DNA of 64,000 nt, from the NCBI GenBank assembly GCA_963769895.1, contig CAVYNJ010000005.1, positions 496,001 to 560,000 on the forward strand. Direction: 5' to 3'. A model generated the notes under the pieces. The model was not told where the DNA came from. It searched no databases and was given only the letters and a program-made list of their open reading frames with translations. Position 1 is the stretch's first letter. Each line of letters starts with the position of its first letter. Both the position numbers and the translations under genes were made by a program. Shown here piece after piece: positions 53,805-62,768 of this stretch. The DNA comes from Bog-1198 sp963769895 (GTDB lineage: Bacteria > Pseudomonadota > Gammaproteobacteria > Steroidobacterales > Steroidobacteraceae).

Positions 53805-55522
53805 TTCGGATGCAAATTCGGCGCCGCAGTTGCGCCGAGGCCGGCGCATTCGCGGCCGGCATGCACCCGGTACTGCGGCGGGTATACGCGGCGCGCGGCA
53901 TACTGCGCGACGAGGATCTCGATCTGTCGTTGAAGCTGTTGCTGCCGATCAGTTCGCTGACCGGCGTCGAGGCGGCCGCCCGCTTGCTTGCGTCGCACCG
54001 CAGCGGCCGAGTCCTCGTCGTCGGCGACTTCGACGCCGACGGCGCCACGAGCACCGCGTTGATCGTGCGCGCTTTGCGCTCGCTGGCATTCGCTCACGTC
54101 GATTTTTTGGTGCCGAACCGCTTTCGCTTCGGATATGGATTGACGCCGGAAATCGTCGCGGTCGCGGCCGCGCGGCGGCCGACGCTGATCGTGACGGTCG
54201 ATAACGGCGTGTCGAGCATCGACGGCGTTGCAGCCGCGCGCGCTCTGGGAATCGCCGTGCTGGTGACCGATCATCATCTGCCGGGATCCGCTCTGCCCCG
54301 GGCGGATGCGATCGTCAACCCGAATCTGCCGGGCTCGACCTTCGGCAGTCCGTCACTTGCCGGCGTCGGCGTGGCCTTCTATCTCGTCGCGGCGCTCGCG
54401 CAGCTCTTGGACGAGGTCCGGTTCAACCCGGCCGATCTGCTCGATCTGGTCGCTCTCGGCACCGTGGCCGACGTCGTGCCGCTCGATCGCAACAACCGGA
54501 TACTGGTCGCTCAAGGTCTGCGCCGGATCCGCAGCGGCCGCTGCGTGCCGGGCCTGCGCGCAGTGCTGCAGGAAGCGCACCGCCGCCCGGCGCAAGTGAG
54601 CGCCGCCGATCTGGGCTACGCGGTGGCGCCGCGGCTCAATGCGGCCGGACGGCTGACCGACATGAGCGTCGGCATCGAATGTTTGTTGGCCGACGATCCC
54701 GCGCTCGCCGCGACGCTCGCCGCGCAATTATCGAGCCTGAACGCCGAACGCCGCGAGATCGAGCGGCGCATGCAGCTCGAGGCGATCGATATCGCGGCCG
54801 CGATCCGCCAGGGCGACGGCGCCGCCGAGTCGACGAGCCTTTGCTTGTACGACGAGACCTGGCATCAGGGCGTCGTCGGTCTGGTCGCCGGGCGGATCAA
54901 GGATCGGCTGCATCTTCCGGTCGTCGCCTTCGCCCGCGCGCAAGACGGCTCGCTGCGCGGATCGGCGCGCTCGGTCGCCGGCGTGCACATACGCGATGCG
55001 CTGGAGCAGGTGGCCGTGAGCCATCCCGGCCTGATCACGAGGTTCGGCGGCCACGCGATGGCGGCCGGGCTGAGCTTGGCCGCGGAGAACTTGCCGGCGT
55101 TTCGCGATGCGTTCGCCATCGCCGTCGGCGCCCGCGCGGATGCCGACTCGCTGCGCGGAGTGATTTACTCGGACGGCGAACTCGCGCCGCCGCAGATGTC
55201 GCTGGAGACCGCGCGCGCGCTAGCCGCCGGCGGTCCCTGGGGGCAGGGGTTCCCGGAGCCGGTGTTCGACGGCGAATTCGCGGTGCTGGAGACGCGCATC
55301 GTCGGCGAGCGGCATCTGAAGCTGAAGCTGCGCGATATTGGCCCCGGCGCGGCGGGCGCCGGCGCCGTCGAAGCGATCGCCTTCGGCTACCTCGGCGGCC
55401 CGATGCAAGGCGCCGCGCTCGTTCCGGGAGCGCGGGTCGCCGCGGCTTACCGTCTCGAGGTCAACGAGTTCAACGGCAGCGAGCGCCTGCAACTCAATTG
55501 CCAGCATCTCGGGACCGAATAG
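53801..55522 (+). CDS. recJ: Single-stranded-DNA-specific exonuclease RecJ
   Basis: A 5'-3' exonuclease of the DHH family used in recombination and mismatch repair. In 573 residues: motif I VVGDFDADGATSTAL (about 71-85), VTVDNGVSS, the DHH motif VLVTDHHLPG (about 153-162), LVALGTVADVVPL (about 220-232), the DHHA1 part with GGHAMAAGLSL (about 415-425) and a C-terminal OB domain. ATG 53801 overlaps the preceding stop. Confidence 0.95.
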   Translation: MIRMQIRRRSCAEAGAFAAGMHPVLRRVYAARGILRDEDLDLSLKLLLPISSLTGVEAAARLLASHRSGRVLVVGDFDADGATSTALIVRALRSLAFAHVDFLVPNRFRFGYGLTPEIVAVAAARRPTLIVTVDNGVSSIDGVAAARALGIAVLVTDHHLPGSALPRADAIVNPNLPGSTFGSPSLAGVGVAFYLVAALAQLLDEVRFNPADLLDLVALGTVADVVPLDRNNRILVAQGLRRIRSGRCVPGLRAVLQEAHRRPAQVSAADLGYAVAPRLNAAGRLTDMSVGIECLLADDPALAATLAAQLSSLNAERREIERRMQLEAIDIAAAIRQGDGAAESTSLCLYDETWHQGVVGLVAGRIKDRLHLPVVAFARAQDGSLRGSARSVAGVHIRDALEQVAVSHPGLITRFGGHAMAAGLSLAAENLPAFRDAFAIAVGARADADSLRGVIYSDGELAPPQMSLETARALAAGGPWGQGFPEPVFDGEFAVLETRIVGERHLKLKLRDIGPGAAGAGAVEAIAFGYLGGPMQGAALVPGARVAAAYRLEVNEFNGSERLQLNCQHLGTE

Positions 55523-55529
55523 GCCATTG

Positions 55530-55538
55530 TGCTAGGAT
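55530..55538 (+). promoter_or_regulatory. Extended -10 promoter of prfB
   Basis: TGC followed by TAGGAT, ending 8 bases before the prfB ATG at 55547. Position predicts a leaderless or nearly leaderless prfB message. Confidence 0.45.
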
Positions 55539-55546
55539 TCCGGTCC

Positions 55547-56642
55547 ATGGAAGTCAATCAAATCAAGCGGGCCATCAAAGATCTCGAGGAGCGCACGCTA
55601 TCCTTGAGGGGGTATCTTTGATTACGAAAACAAGAGCGAACGCCTGCAGGAAGTAGCGCGCGAATTAGAACAGCCGGGAATTTGGAACACGCCGGAAGTA
55701 GCGCAGGATCTCGGCCGCGAGCGCGCGAGACTCGAACAAGTCGTCGGCGGTTTGGACAAGCTCTCGAGCGGGCTCGCCGATGCCGGCGGACTTCTCGAGC
55801 TCGCCGAGGCGGAAAGCGACGCGCGGGCCGCCGCCGAGATCGAAACGGATCTGAACGCGCTGAAGCTGGAGGTCGAACGGCTCGAATTCCAGCGGATGTT
55901 TCCCGGCAAGATGGACTCTCACAACGCGTTTCTCGATATTCAGGCCGGCGCCGGCGGCACCGAGGCGCAGGATTGGGCGCAGATGCTGCTGCGCATGTAC
56001 TTGAAATGGGCGGACGCGCACGGCCTGAAGACCGAGATCATCGATCAGAGCGACGGCGAAGTGGCCGGCATCAAGGGCGCGACGATCAGCATGACCGGCG
56101 AATACGCCTACGGCTGGCTGCGAACCGAAACCGGCGTTCACCGGCTGGTGCGCAAGTCGCCGTTCGATTCGGGCAACCGCCGCCATACCTCGTTCGCTTC
56201 CGTGTTCGTTTCGCCGGAAGTCGACGATGACATCGACATCGAGATCAATCCGGCCGACCTGCGCACCGACGTTTACCGTTCGAGCGGAGCCGGCGGGCAG
56301 CACGTCAACAAGACCGAGTCGGCGGTGCGCATCACGCACGTGCCGACCGGCATCGTCGTCGCCTGTCAAAGCGAGCGCAGCCAGCACAAGAACCGTTCGA
56401 CGGCGATGAAGATGTTGAAAGCGAAGCTCTACGAACTCGAATTCAACAAGCGCAATGCGGCGGCGAAGGTGCTGGAGGACGCGAAATCCGACGTCAGTTG
56501 GGGCAATCAAATCCGCAGCTACGTCCTGGACCAATCGCGCATCAAGGATCTGCGCACGGGCGTCGAAATCGGCAATACCGCGGCCGTACTCGACGGCGCG
56601 CTGGACGTTTTCATGCAGGCCAGCCTGAAGCAGGGTTTATGA
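55547..56642 (+). CDS. prfB: Peptide chain release factor 2, with programmed +1 frameshift
   Basis: Reads UGA and UAA stops. The first 24 codons (MEVNQIKRAIKDLEERTLSL) end at an in-frame TGA (55619-55621). Translation continues after a +1 shift at CTT-T into DYENKSERLQEV and runs to 56642, 364 residues in all. Recognition and GGQ regions are present: LRTDVYRSSGAGGQHVNKTE (about 237-256), then RSQHKNRSTAMKML. This is the well-known autoregulation by RF2 level. The stop overlaps lysS by four bases, as in the prfB-lysS pair of E. coli. Confidence 0.97.
55607..55621 (+). promoter_or_regulatory. Programmed +1 frameshift site of prfB
   Basis: The SD-like AGGGGG (55607-55612), a 3-base spacer, slippery CTT (55616-55618) and TGA (55619-55621) match the classical RF2 recoding element. 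Confidence 0.95.
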
Positions 56643-58156
56643 CGGAACGCGACGCACGTCCGAATGGCGATGAGCCGCCGGCGGAGGAGAATCATTTGAT
56701 CGCCGAGCGGCGCGCGAAGCTCGCCTTGTTGCGCGAGCGCGGCAATGCCTTTCCGAACGATTTCCGGCGCAACGCGCTCGCGGGCCACCTGTTGACCGCC
56801 TACGGCGAAAAAGCCGCCGAGGTCCTGGAGGCCGATGCGATACGAGTGAGCGTCGCGGGGCGCATGCGCGTCAAGCGGGTCATGGGCAAGGCGAGCTTCG
56901 TCAAGATCGAGGATTCCAGCGGCGCGATTCAGATTTTCCTGCAGCGACAGACGCTCGGCGACGTCTACGACGAATTCAAGAGCTGGGACGTCGGCGACGT
57001 GATCGGCGCCGAGGGAACGCTGTTCCGCACCAAGACGGGCGAATTGTCGGTGCGGGCGCAGAGCGTGCGCCTGTTGACCAAATCGCTGCGGCCGCTGCCG
57101 GACAAGTGGCATGGAATCGCCGATACGGAGTTGCGTTACCGGCAACGCTACGTCGATTTGATCATGAACGAAGACAGCCGCCGCGTCTTCGAGACGCGCA
57201 CGCGCATCGTGCGCTATTTTCGCGACTTTCTGGACGCGTCCGGCTTTCTAGAGGTCGAGACGCCGATGCTGCAGCCGATACCGGGCGGCGCGGCCGCGCG
57301 GCCCTTCAAGACCCATCACAACGCGCTGGACATCGACATGTACCTGCGCATCGCACCCGAGCTGTATTTGAAGCGCTTGACGGTCGGAGGGATGGAGCGA
57401 GTCTACGAGATCAACCGAAATTTCCGCAACGAAGGACTGTCGACGCGGCACAATCCGGAGTTCACGATGCTCGAGCTGTATCAGGCGTACGCCGATTACA
57501 ACGACATCATGCGCATCGTCGAGCGGATGTTGCAAGGCCTGGCCGACGCCCTGACCGGCTCGCGGCTGATCGCGTACCAGGGACGGGAATACGATTTGAC
57601 GGGGAGTTTCCGGCGTTTGACGATCGAGGAGATTCTGCTCGCGAACAATCCCGCACTCGATCCGCTGTCGCTGCGCGACGTGGCGTATCTGCGCCGGGTC
57701 TGCGAACGGCTGGCGATTCCGTTCAAGAGCGGCGACGGCGCGGGCAAGCTGCAAATCGAACTTTTCGAGAAAACCGGCGAGCACACGCTGATGCAGCCGA
57801 CGTTCGCGTACGCCTACCCGGCCGAGGTGTCGCCGCTGGCGCGCCGCAACGACGCCGATCCGTTCGTCACCGACCGGTTCGAATTGTTCATCGGCGGCCG
57901 CGAATACGCCAACGGATTCTCCGAGCTCAACGACGCCGAGGAGCAGGCGCTGCGCTTCAGGGAACAGGCCGAGCGCAAATCGGCGGGCGACGAGGAGGCG
58001 ATGTATTACGACGCGGATTACGTGCGCGCCCTCGAATACGGTATGCCGCCCGCGGGCGGATTGGGCCTCGGCATCGACCGGGTCGTGATGTTCTTTACCG
58101 ACCGTGCCTCGATCCGCGATGTGCTGCTGTTCCCGCACATGCGCCCGGAAACTTGA
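56639..58156 (+). CDS. lysS: Lysyl-tRNA synthetase (class II)
   Basis: A 505-residue class IIb synthetase. The N-terminal OB anticodon-binding domain (about 60-170) includes VAGRMRVKRVMGKASFVKIE. The catalytic core has motif 1 (ETPMLQPIPGGAAARPF), motif 2 (RNEGLSTRHNPEFTMLE, about 260-276) and motif 3 (GLGLGIDRVVMFF, about 475-487). ATG 56639 overlaps the prfB stop. Confidence 0.96.
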   Translation: MTERDARPNGDEPPAEENHLIAERRAKLALLRERGNAFPNDFRRNALAGHLLTAYGEKAAEVLEADAIRVSVAGRMRVKRVMGKASFVKIEDSSGAIQIFLQRQTLGDVYDEFKSWDVGDVIGAEGTLFRTKTGELSVRAQSVRLLTKSLRPLPDKWHGIADTELRYRQRYVDLIMNEDSRRVFETRTRIVRYFRDFLDASGFLEVETPMLQPIPGGAAARPFKTHHNALDIDMYLRIAPELYLKRLTVGGMERVYEINRNFRNEGLSTRHNPEFTMLELYQAYADYNDIMRIVERMLQGLADALTGSRLIAYQGREYDLTGSFRRLTIEEILLANNPALDPLSLRDVAYLRRVCERLAIPFKSGDGAGKLQIELFEKTGEHTLMQPTFAYAYPAEVSPLARRNDADPFVTDRFELFIGGREYANGFSELNDAEEQALRFREQAERKSAGDEEAMYYDADYVRALEYGMPPAGGLGLGIDRVVMFFTDRASIRDVLLFPHMRPET

Positions 58157-58176
58157 GCGCGGCGGTCGTCTCGCGC

Positions 58177-58977
58177 ATGGCGCCGATCGGAGTGTTCGAC
58201 TCCGGTGTCGGCGGATTGACGGTATTGCGCGAGTTGCGCCGCGCATTGCCATCGGCGGATTTCATCTATTTGGGCGATACCGCGCGCTTGCCGTACGGCA
58301 CCAAAAGCGCCGCGACGGTCGCCCGCTACTCGATGCAGTGCGCCGCGGCGTTGCACGCGCGCGCAATACGCTGCTTGGTCGTCGCATGCAATACCGCCTC
58401 GGCGTCCGCGTTGCCCGCCCTGCGGCTGCGGTATCCGCGGATGCCGGTGATCGGAGTGATCGATGCCGGCGCCGCGGCTGCGGTAGCCGCGTCCGAAGCG
58501 CAGCGCATCGCCGTGATCGCGACGGAGGGAACGATCGCCGGCGGCGCTTATCAGGATGCGATCCACCGATTGGCTCCGCGCGCGCGGGTGACGGCGCAGG
58601 CTTGTTCCTTGTTCGTCGCAATGGCGGAGGAGGGTTGGACCAGCGGGCCGCTGACCGAGGCCGTTGCGCATCGCTACCTCGATCCGCTCTTTCGGCGCGG
58701 CGAAGCTCCGGATACCCTGGTGCTCGGCTGCACCCACTTCCCGGTGCTGGCGCAAGCGATCCAAGCGGTCTTGCCCGCCGGCGTCGTTATCGTCGATTCG
58801 GCCGCGACGACCGCGGCCGCGGTGCTGCGGCAGCTGGGCGACTCCGGTTCGGCGGATCGCGGCTGCGGCAGCGTGACTTGGCTCGCCACCGACGGGGCGG
58901 CGCGATTCGCGCGCGTCGGCAGCACGTTCTTCGGCGAGGCGCTCGACGCCGATGCCGTCGAGATCGTCGACCTATAG
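58177..58977 (+). CDS. murI: Glutamate racemase
   Basis: Supplies D-glutamate for peptidoglycan. The 266-residue protein has IGVFDSGVGGLTVLREL (about 3-19), YLGDTARLPYGTKS, the first catalytic Cys in VACNTASASALP (about 69-80) and the second in LGCTHFPVL (about 183-191). ATG 58177 is taken as start; TTG 58153, overlapping the lysS stop as TTGA, would add eight residues. Convergent with ygfZ, overlapping its end by 6 bases. Confidence 0.93.
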   Translation: MAPIGVFDSGVGGLTVLRELRRALPSADFIYLGDTARLPYGTKSAATVARYSMQCAAALHARAIRCLVVACNTASASALPALRLRYPRMPVIGVIDAGAAAAVAASEAQRIAVIATEGTIAGGAYQDAIHRLAPRARVTAQACSLFVAMAEEGWTSGPLTEAVAHRYLDPLFRRGEAPDTLVLGCTHFPVLAQAIQAVLPAGVVIVDSAATTAAAVLRQLGDSGSADRGCGSVTWLATDGAARFARVGSTFFGEALDADAVEIVDL

Positions 58978-59889
58978 CCGGTAGGGTAGCGGCAATTCCG
59001 TTGCCGTCGCCGCCGCCTCGGGCGGATCGCCCGAGTCGGATGCGGCTGCGAGATTCAACACAGCGAGCGCCTCGAAGGCGCCGTTCGCGCGCGCCAGCTC
59101 CGACAGGCGGCCCGTGCGCCCGTCGGCCGTGCGGATCGTATCGCCGACCTTGAGCCCTTCTTGCGTCACCGCGAGACGCATCATGCGCCGCTTGATCCTG
59201 CCCAAATTCTGCGCGCGGGCGATGATCTCCTGACCCGTATAGCATCCCTTGCTGAAGCTGATGCCGTCGATCAGGTCCAGGTTCAACATCTGCGCGACGA
59301 ACACCTCGCGAGTCGGCGCATAGACTTGCGGCAAGCCGCCGCGGATGTCGGCGAGCCGCCAGTCGCTCTCGATGCGCGGCGCATCGAGAGCATCGCCGCC
59401 GAGACCTAGCGCGGCGAGCCGGTCGCGAGCCGCGACGAGCCAAAACCGCCGCGAATGCGCGCCGGCGAGGGCCACCGCGACTCCGGCCGCTTGCGCATAG
59501 CCCGTCGCGGAATCCGGTACCGGCAGCCCCGCGGCCTGCAACGCCGCCTCGCCGTGCCGGCCCGCGACGAGCAGCTCTTCGCTCGCGTCCTCTATCGTCA
59601 CTTTCGCGCGCAATACGAACTTGCGCATGCGTTCCAAGGTCGGCATCACCAGTTCTCTCGGCAAAATGCCGATCACCCCGGATTCATGGGGCAGCAGGCG
59701 CAAGACCGCCAGGACGCGGCCCTGTGGACTGGAATACGCGGCGAGCAACGGCCGGCCGGCCGCGAGGCGGCTGCTGTCGTGGGAAATCTGTCCCTGCAGA
59801 AAACTGAACCGGTCGGCGCCCGCGAACCGTATCAAGCCCAAGTAGCCTAGCCGTCCGGAAATCGGGTTTACGACCGTATCGTTGTTCAT
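58972..59889 (-). CDS. ygfZ: Folate-dependent Fe-S cluster protein YgfZ
   Basis: A GcvT-like tetrahydrofolate-binding protein that helps assemble or repair certain iron-sulfur enzymes. The 305 residues contain the invariant signature SKGCYTGQEIIARAQNLGRI (about 201-220) with the key Cys, and the folate-fold start GLIRFAGADRFSFLQGQISHD (about 18-38). ATG 59889 (MNNDTVVNP) is preferred over an upstream ATG that adds 32 unlike residues. It is next to the succinate dehydrogenase genes, whose SdhB has three Fe-S clusters. Confidence 0.92.
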   Translation of the reverse strand: MNNDTVVNPISGRLGYLGLIRFAGADRFSFLQGQISHDSSRLAAGRPLLAAYSSPQGRVLAVLRLLPHESGVIGILPRELVMPTLERMRKFVLRAKVTIEDASEELLVAGRHGEAALQAAGLPVPDSATGYAQAAGVAVALAGAHSRRFWLVAARDRLAALGLGGDALDAPRIESDWRLADIRGGLPQVYAPTREVFVAQMLNLDLIDGISFSKGCYTGQEIIARAQNLGRIKRRMMRLAVTQEGLKVGDTIRTADGRTGRLSELARANGAFEALAVLNLAAASDSGDPPEAAATATELPLPYRL

Positions 59890-59995
59890 GAACGTATCAA
59901 TTGGGCAGCGCCGCATGGATGTCAACCCCGCCGCCGGACGCGATCGACGGACTGAAGCTGGGTTTGTGTCCCGGTTTTCTGGCAAACTTTGACCC

Positions 59996-60166
59996 GTGGA
60001 CTCGAAACTGGATCATGCTGCGCCGGAAACCGCCGCGAACGCGCCGCCTGCGAAGACCGGACCCGCGGACCCCATGCCTGCGAACCGCGAGATCGGCGGC
60101 CGTGGCGGAGCGGATCCGACGCGCTACGGCGATTGGGAACTGCGCGGCCGCTGCATCGATTTCTAA
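59996..60166 (+). CDS. Small DUF1674 / SDHAF4-like succinate dehydrogenase assembly protein
   Basis: A 56-residue reading frame from GTG 59996 to TAA 60164-60166. The C-terminal half, NREIGGRGGADPTRYGDWEL then RGRCIDF, is the diagnostic motif of DUF1674, the bacterial relatives of the assembly factor SDHAF4, which binds the flavinylated SDH A subunit. The N-terminal half is low-complexity (Ala/Pro). It ends 14 bases before sdhC, a position that strongly supports the assignment. An ATG at 60074 is a shorter alternative start. Function is inferred from the family and location. Confidence 0.8.
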   Translation: MDSKLDHAAPETAANAPPAKTGPADPMPANREIGGRGGADPTRYGDWELRGRCIDF

Positions 60167-60180
60167 AGACTGAAGGACGG

Positions 60181-60579
60181 ATGATGAGCGCACGCGATCG
60201 ACCCCTTTCTCCGCACCTGCAGGTATACCGGTGGCAGATGGGCAATACGCTGTCGGTATTGCACCGCTTCACGGGCCTGTGCCTGTCGCTGGGTCTGCTG
60301 GCGCTGACGGCCTGGCTGGTTGCAGCCGCCGGTGATGCCGGCCGCTACGCGGCCGTGCGCGGCGTGCTTTGCAGTCCGCTCGGCGTCGTTGTGCTGATCG
60401 GCGCCAGCTTCGCGTTCTTTTACCATTTGCTGAACGGCGTCCGGCACTTGATCTGGGACGCCGGTCACGGGTTCGAACGCAGGGAGCGCCATGCCGGCGG
60501 GTGGCTGGCCGTCGGCGGCTCGATGCTGCTGACCGCGCTGCTGTGGATTTTGATTTGGCGTTTGCAGCATCCGCGATGA
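60181..60579 (+). CDS. sdhC: Succinate dehydrogenase cytochrome b556 subunit SdhC
   Basis: A membrane anchor of complex II with heme b and quinone sites. In 132 residues there are three hydrophobic helices (about 32-52, 65-85, 105-127). Quinone-site residues appear in LSVLHRFTGLCLSLG (about 22-36), and the heme-ligand His in FFYHLLNGVRHLIWDAGHGF (about 79-98). ATG 60181 follows AAGGA; ATG 60184 is equally possible. Confidence 0.93.
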   Translation: MMSARDRPLSPHLQVYRWQMGNTLSVLHRFTGLCLSLGLLALTAWLVAAAGDAGRYAAVRGVLCSPLGVVVLIGASFAFFYHLLNGVRHLIWDAGHGFERRERHAGGWLAVGGSMLLTALLWILIWRLQHPR

Positions 60580-60586
60580 GGCCGTC

Positions 60587-60967
60587 ATGAGTCTGCGCAG
60601 TCCTCTCGGGCGGGCATTGGGTTTGGGGTCGGCCAAGAGCGGTACCGGCCATTGGTGGGCGCAGCGCACCAGCGCGTTGGCGCTGATTCCGCTGACGCTG
60701 TGGTTCCTGCTGTCGTTGCTGCTGCTGCCGAACCTGAATTACGACCTGGTTCGCGCATGGCTGGCGCGGCCGCTCTGCGGGTTGCTCGCGGCCTTGTTGA
60801 TCATCTCCCTCTCCTATCATTCCTATCTGGGCACGGTCGTCGTCGTGGAAGACTACGTGCACGGCCCGGGCGCCAAGCTTGCGAGCTTGCTGACGCTGCG
60901 ATGCCTCCACGTCCTGGCCGGCGGCGCCGGACTCATCGCGATTTTGCACATCGCCATCGGAACCTAA
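60587..60967 (+). CDS. sdhD: Succinate dehydrogenase hydrophobic membrane anchor SdhD
   Basis: The second anchor subunit, 126 residues, three membrane helices. Conserved N-terminal GSAKSGTGHWWAQRTSALAL (about 14-33) and the heme/quinone region SYHSYLGTVVVVEDYVHG (about 75-92) are those of SdhD. It follows sdhC by 7 bases and precedes sdhA by 5. Confidence 0.93.
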   Translation: MSLRSPLGRALGLGSAKSGTGHWWAQRTSALALIPLTLWFLLSLLLLPNLNYDLVRAWLARPLCGLLAALLIISLSYHSYLGTVVVVEDYVHGPGAKLASLLTLRCLHVLAGGAGLIAILHIAIGT

Positions 60968-60972
60968 CTCTC

Positions 60973-62757
60973 ATGACAGCGTATCCATTCACCGATCACA
61001 GCTACGATGTGGTCGTCGTCGGCGCCGGCGGTTCCGGTTTGCGCGCGACCCTCGGACTTGCCGAGGCCGGTCTCAGCACCGCCTGCCTGACCAAAGTATT
61101 CCCGACCCGCAGCCACACGGTGGCCGCGCAGGGCGGCATTTCGGCGGCGCTCGGCAACATGGGCGCGGACGATTGGCGATGGCATATGTACGACACCGTC
61201 AAGGGGTCGGATTGGCTCGGCGACCAGGATGCGATCGAGTTCATGTGCAAGGAAGCGCCGGACGCGGTCGTCGAACTGGAACATTACGGCGTGCCGTTCT
61301 CGCGCACCGACGACGGGCGGATCTATCAACGGCCTTTCGGCGGCATGACGACGCATTTCGGCCAAGGCGTCGCGCAGCGCACCTGCGCGGCGGCCGACCG
61401 CACGGGTCATGCGATGCTGCACACCCTGTATCAGCAAGCGCTGAAGCACTCCGCGACGTTCTTCAGCGAATACTTTGCGCTGGATTTGATCATGCAAAGC
61501 GGCGAATGCCGGGGCGTGGTCGCGCTGGATATGGCCGACGGCAGCCTGCATCGCTTCCGCGCGCACAAAGTGATCTTGGCGACCGGCGGTTACGGACGCG
61601 CGTGGTTCTCCTGCACTTCCGCGCACACCTGCACGGGCGACGGCGGCGGCATGGTGCTGCGCGCGGGCTTGCCGCTGCAGGACATGGAGTTCGTGCAGTT
61701 CCATCCGACGGGCATCTATGGCGCCGGCTGTTTGATCACCGAAGGGGCGCGCGGCGAGGGGGGGTACTTGACGAATTCGGCCGGCGAACGCTTCATGGAA
61801 CGCTACGCGCCGAACGCCAAGGACTTGGCGTCGCGCGACGTGGTCAGCCGTTCCATGACGATTGAAATTCGCGAAGGCCGCGGCGTCGGCAAGGAGAAGG
61901 ACCACATTCATCTCCACTTGGAGCATCTGGGCCCCGACGTGATCAACGAACGGTTGCCCGGAATCGCCGAGACGACGCGCATTTTCGCGGGCGTCGACGT
62001 CAATCGCGAGCCGATTCCGGTGCTACCGACCGCCCACTACAACATGGGCGGGATTCCGTGCAACGTCCACGGCGAAGTGCTGACGCTGCAGGCGGACGGC
62101 GGCGACGCGATCGTGCAGGGTTTGATGGCCATCGGCGAAGGGGCTTGCGTGTCGGTGCACGGCGCGAACCGGCTGGGTTCGAACTCTCTGTTGGACATCG
62201 TGGTCTTCGGGCGCGCCGCCGCCAGGCATTGCGCGCTCGGCATGAAGCCCGGGGCGCCGCACCGTTCTTTCGCCGGCGACGCGGGCGATGCGGCCGTCGC
62301 GAGACTCGACAAGCTGCGCAACGCGAAGGGCGCGCTGCCGACCGCCGACGTTCGGCTGTCGATGCAGCGCACGATGCAGCGCGATGCCGCCGTGTTTCGC
62401 ACCGGCGTGTCGCTGGAGGACGGCAAGCGCAAGCTCGGCGAGGTATTCGCCTCCTTCGCCGAGGTCAAGGTGGCCGATCGCTCCTTGGTCTGGAACACCG
62501 ATTTGATGGAGACTTTCGAGCTCGCGAATTTATTGGGTCAGGCGGTCGCGACGATGCATTCGGCCGCGAATCGCACCGAGAGCCGCGGCGCGCACGCGCG
62601 CGAGGACTTTCCGAGCCGCGACGACGAGCACTGGCTCAAGCACACGCTCTGCTGGGTCGATGCCAACGGCGCGACGCGCTTCGGCTACCGCAAAGTGCAT
62701 TTGAATACCTTGACGGACGATGTCCAGTCGATCCCGCCGAAGGCACGGACGTACTGA
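60973..62757 (+). CDS. sdhA: Succinate dehydrogenase flavoprotein subunit SdhA
   Basis: Oxidises succinate to fumarate in the TCA cycle and respiratory chain. The 594 residues carry the FAD dinucleotide motif VVVVGAGGSGLRATLGLAEA (about 13-32), the covalent FAD His in TRSHTVAAQGGISAALG (about 46-62), substrate and active-site regions RPFGGMTTHFG, QFHPTGIYGAG and EGARGEGGYL, and HGANRLGSNSLLD near the C-terminal FAD region. Start ATG 60973 has no clear Shine-Dalgarno. Confidence 0.97.
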   Translation: MTAYPFTDHSYDVVVVGAGGSGLRATLGLAEAGLSTACLTKVFPTRSHTVAAQGGISAALGNMGADDWRWHMYDTVKGSDWLGDQDAIEFMCKEAPDAVVELEHYGVPFSRTDDGRIYQRPFGGMTTHFGQGVAQRTCAAADRTGHAMLHTLYQQALKHSATFFSEYFALDLIMQSGECRGVVALDMADGSLHRFRAHKVILATGGYGRAWFSCTSAHTCTGDGGGMVLRAGLPLQDMEFVQFHPTGIYGAGCLITEGARGEGGYLTNSAGERFMERYAPNAKDLASRDVVSRSMTIEIREGRGVGKEKDHIHLHLEHLGPDVINERLPGIAETTRIFAGVDVNREPIPVLPTAHYNMGGIPCNVHGEVLTLQADGGDAIVQGLMAIGEGACVSVHGANRLGSNSLLDIVVFGRAAARHCALGMKPGAPHRSFAGDAGDAAVARLDKLRNAKGALPTADVRLSMQRTMQRDAAVFRTGVSLEDGKRKLGEVFASFAEVKVADRSLVWNTDLMETFELANLLGQAVATMHSAANRTESRGAHAREDFPSRDDEHWLKHTLCWVDANGATRFGYRKVHLNTLTDDVQSIPPKARTY

Positions 62758-62768
62758 GGAGCGTATCG

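Noticed and set aside
60465..60480. GGGTTCGAAC resembling a tRNA T-arm
   Set aside because: It lies inside the sdhC coding sequence and no acceptor or anticodon stem can be built around it.
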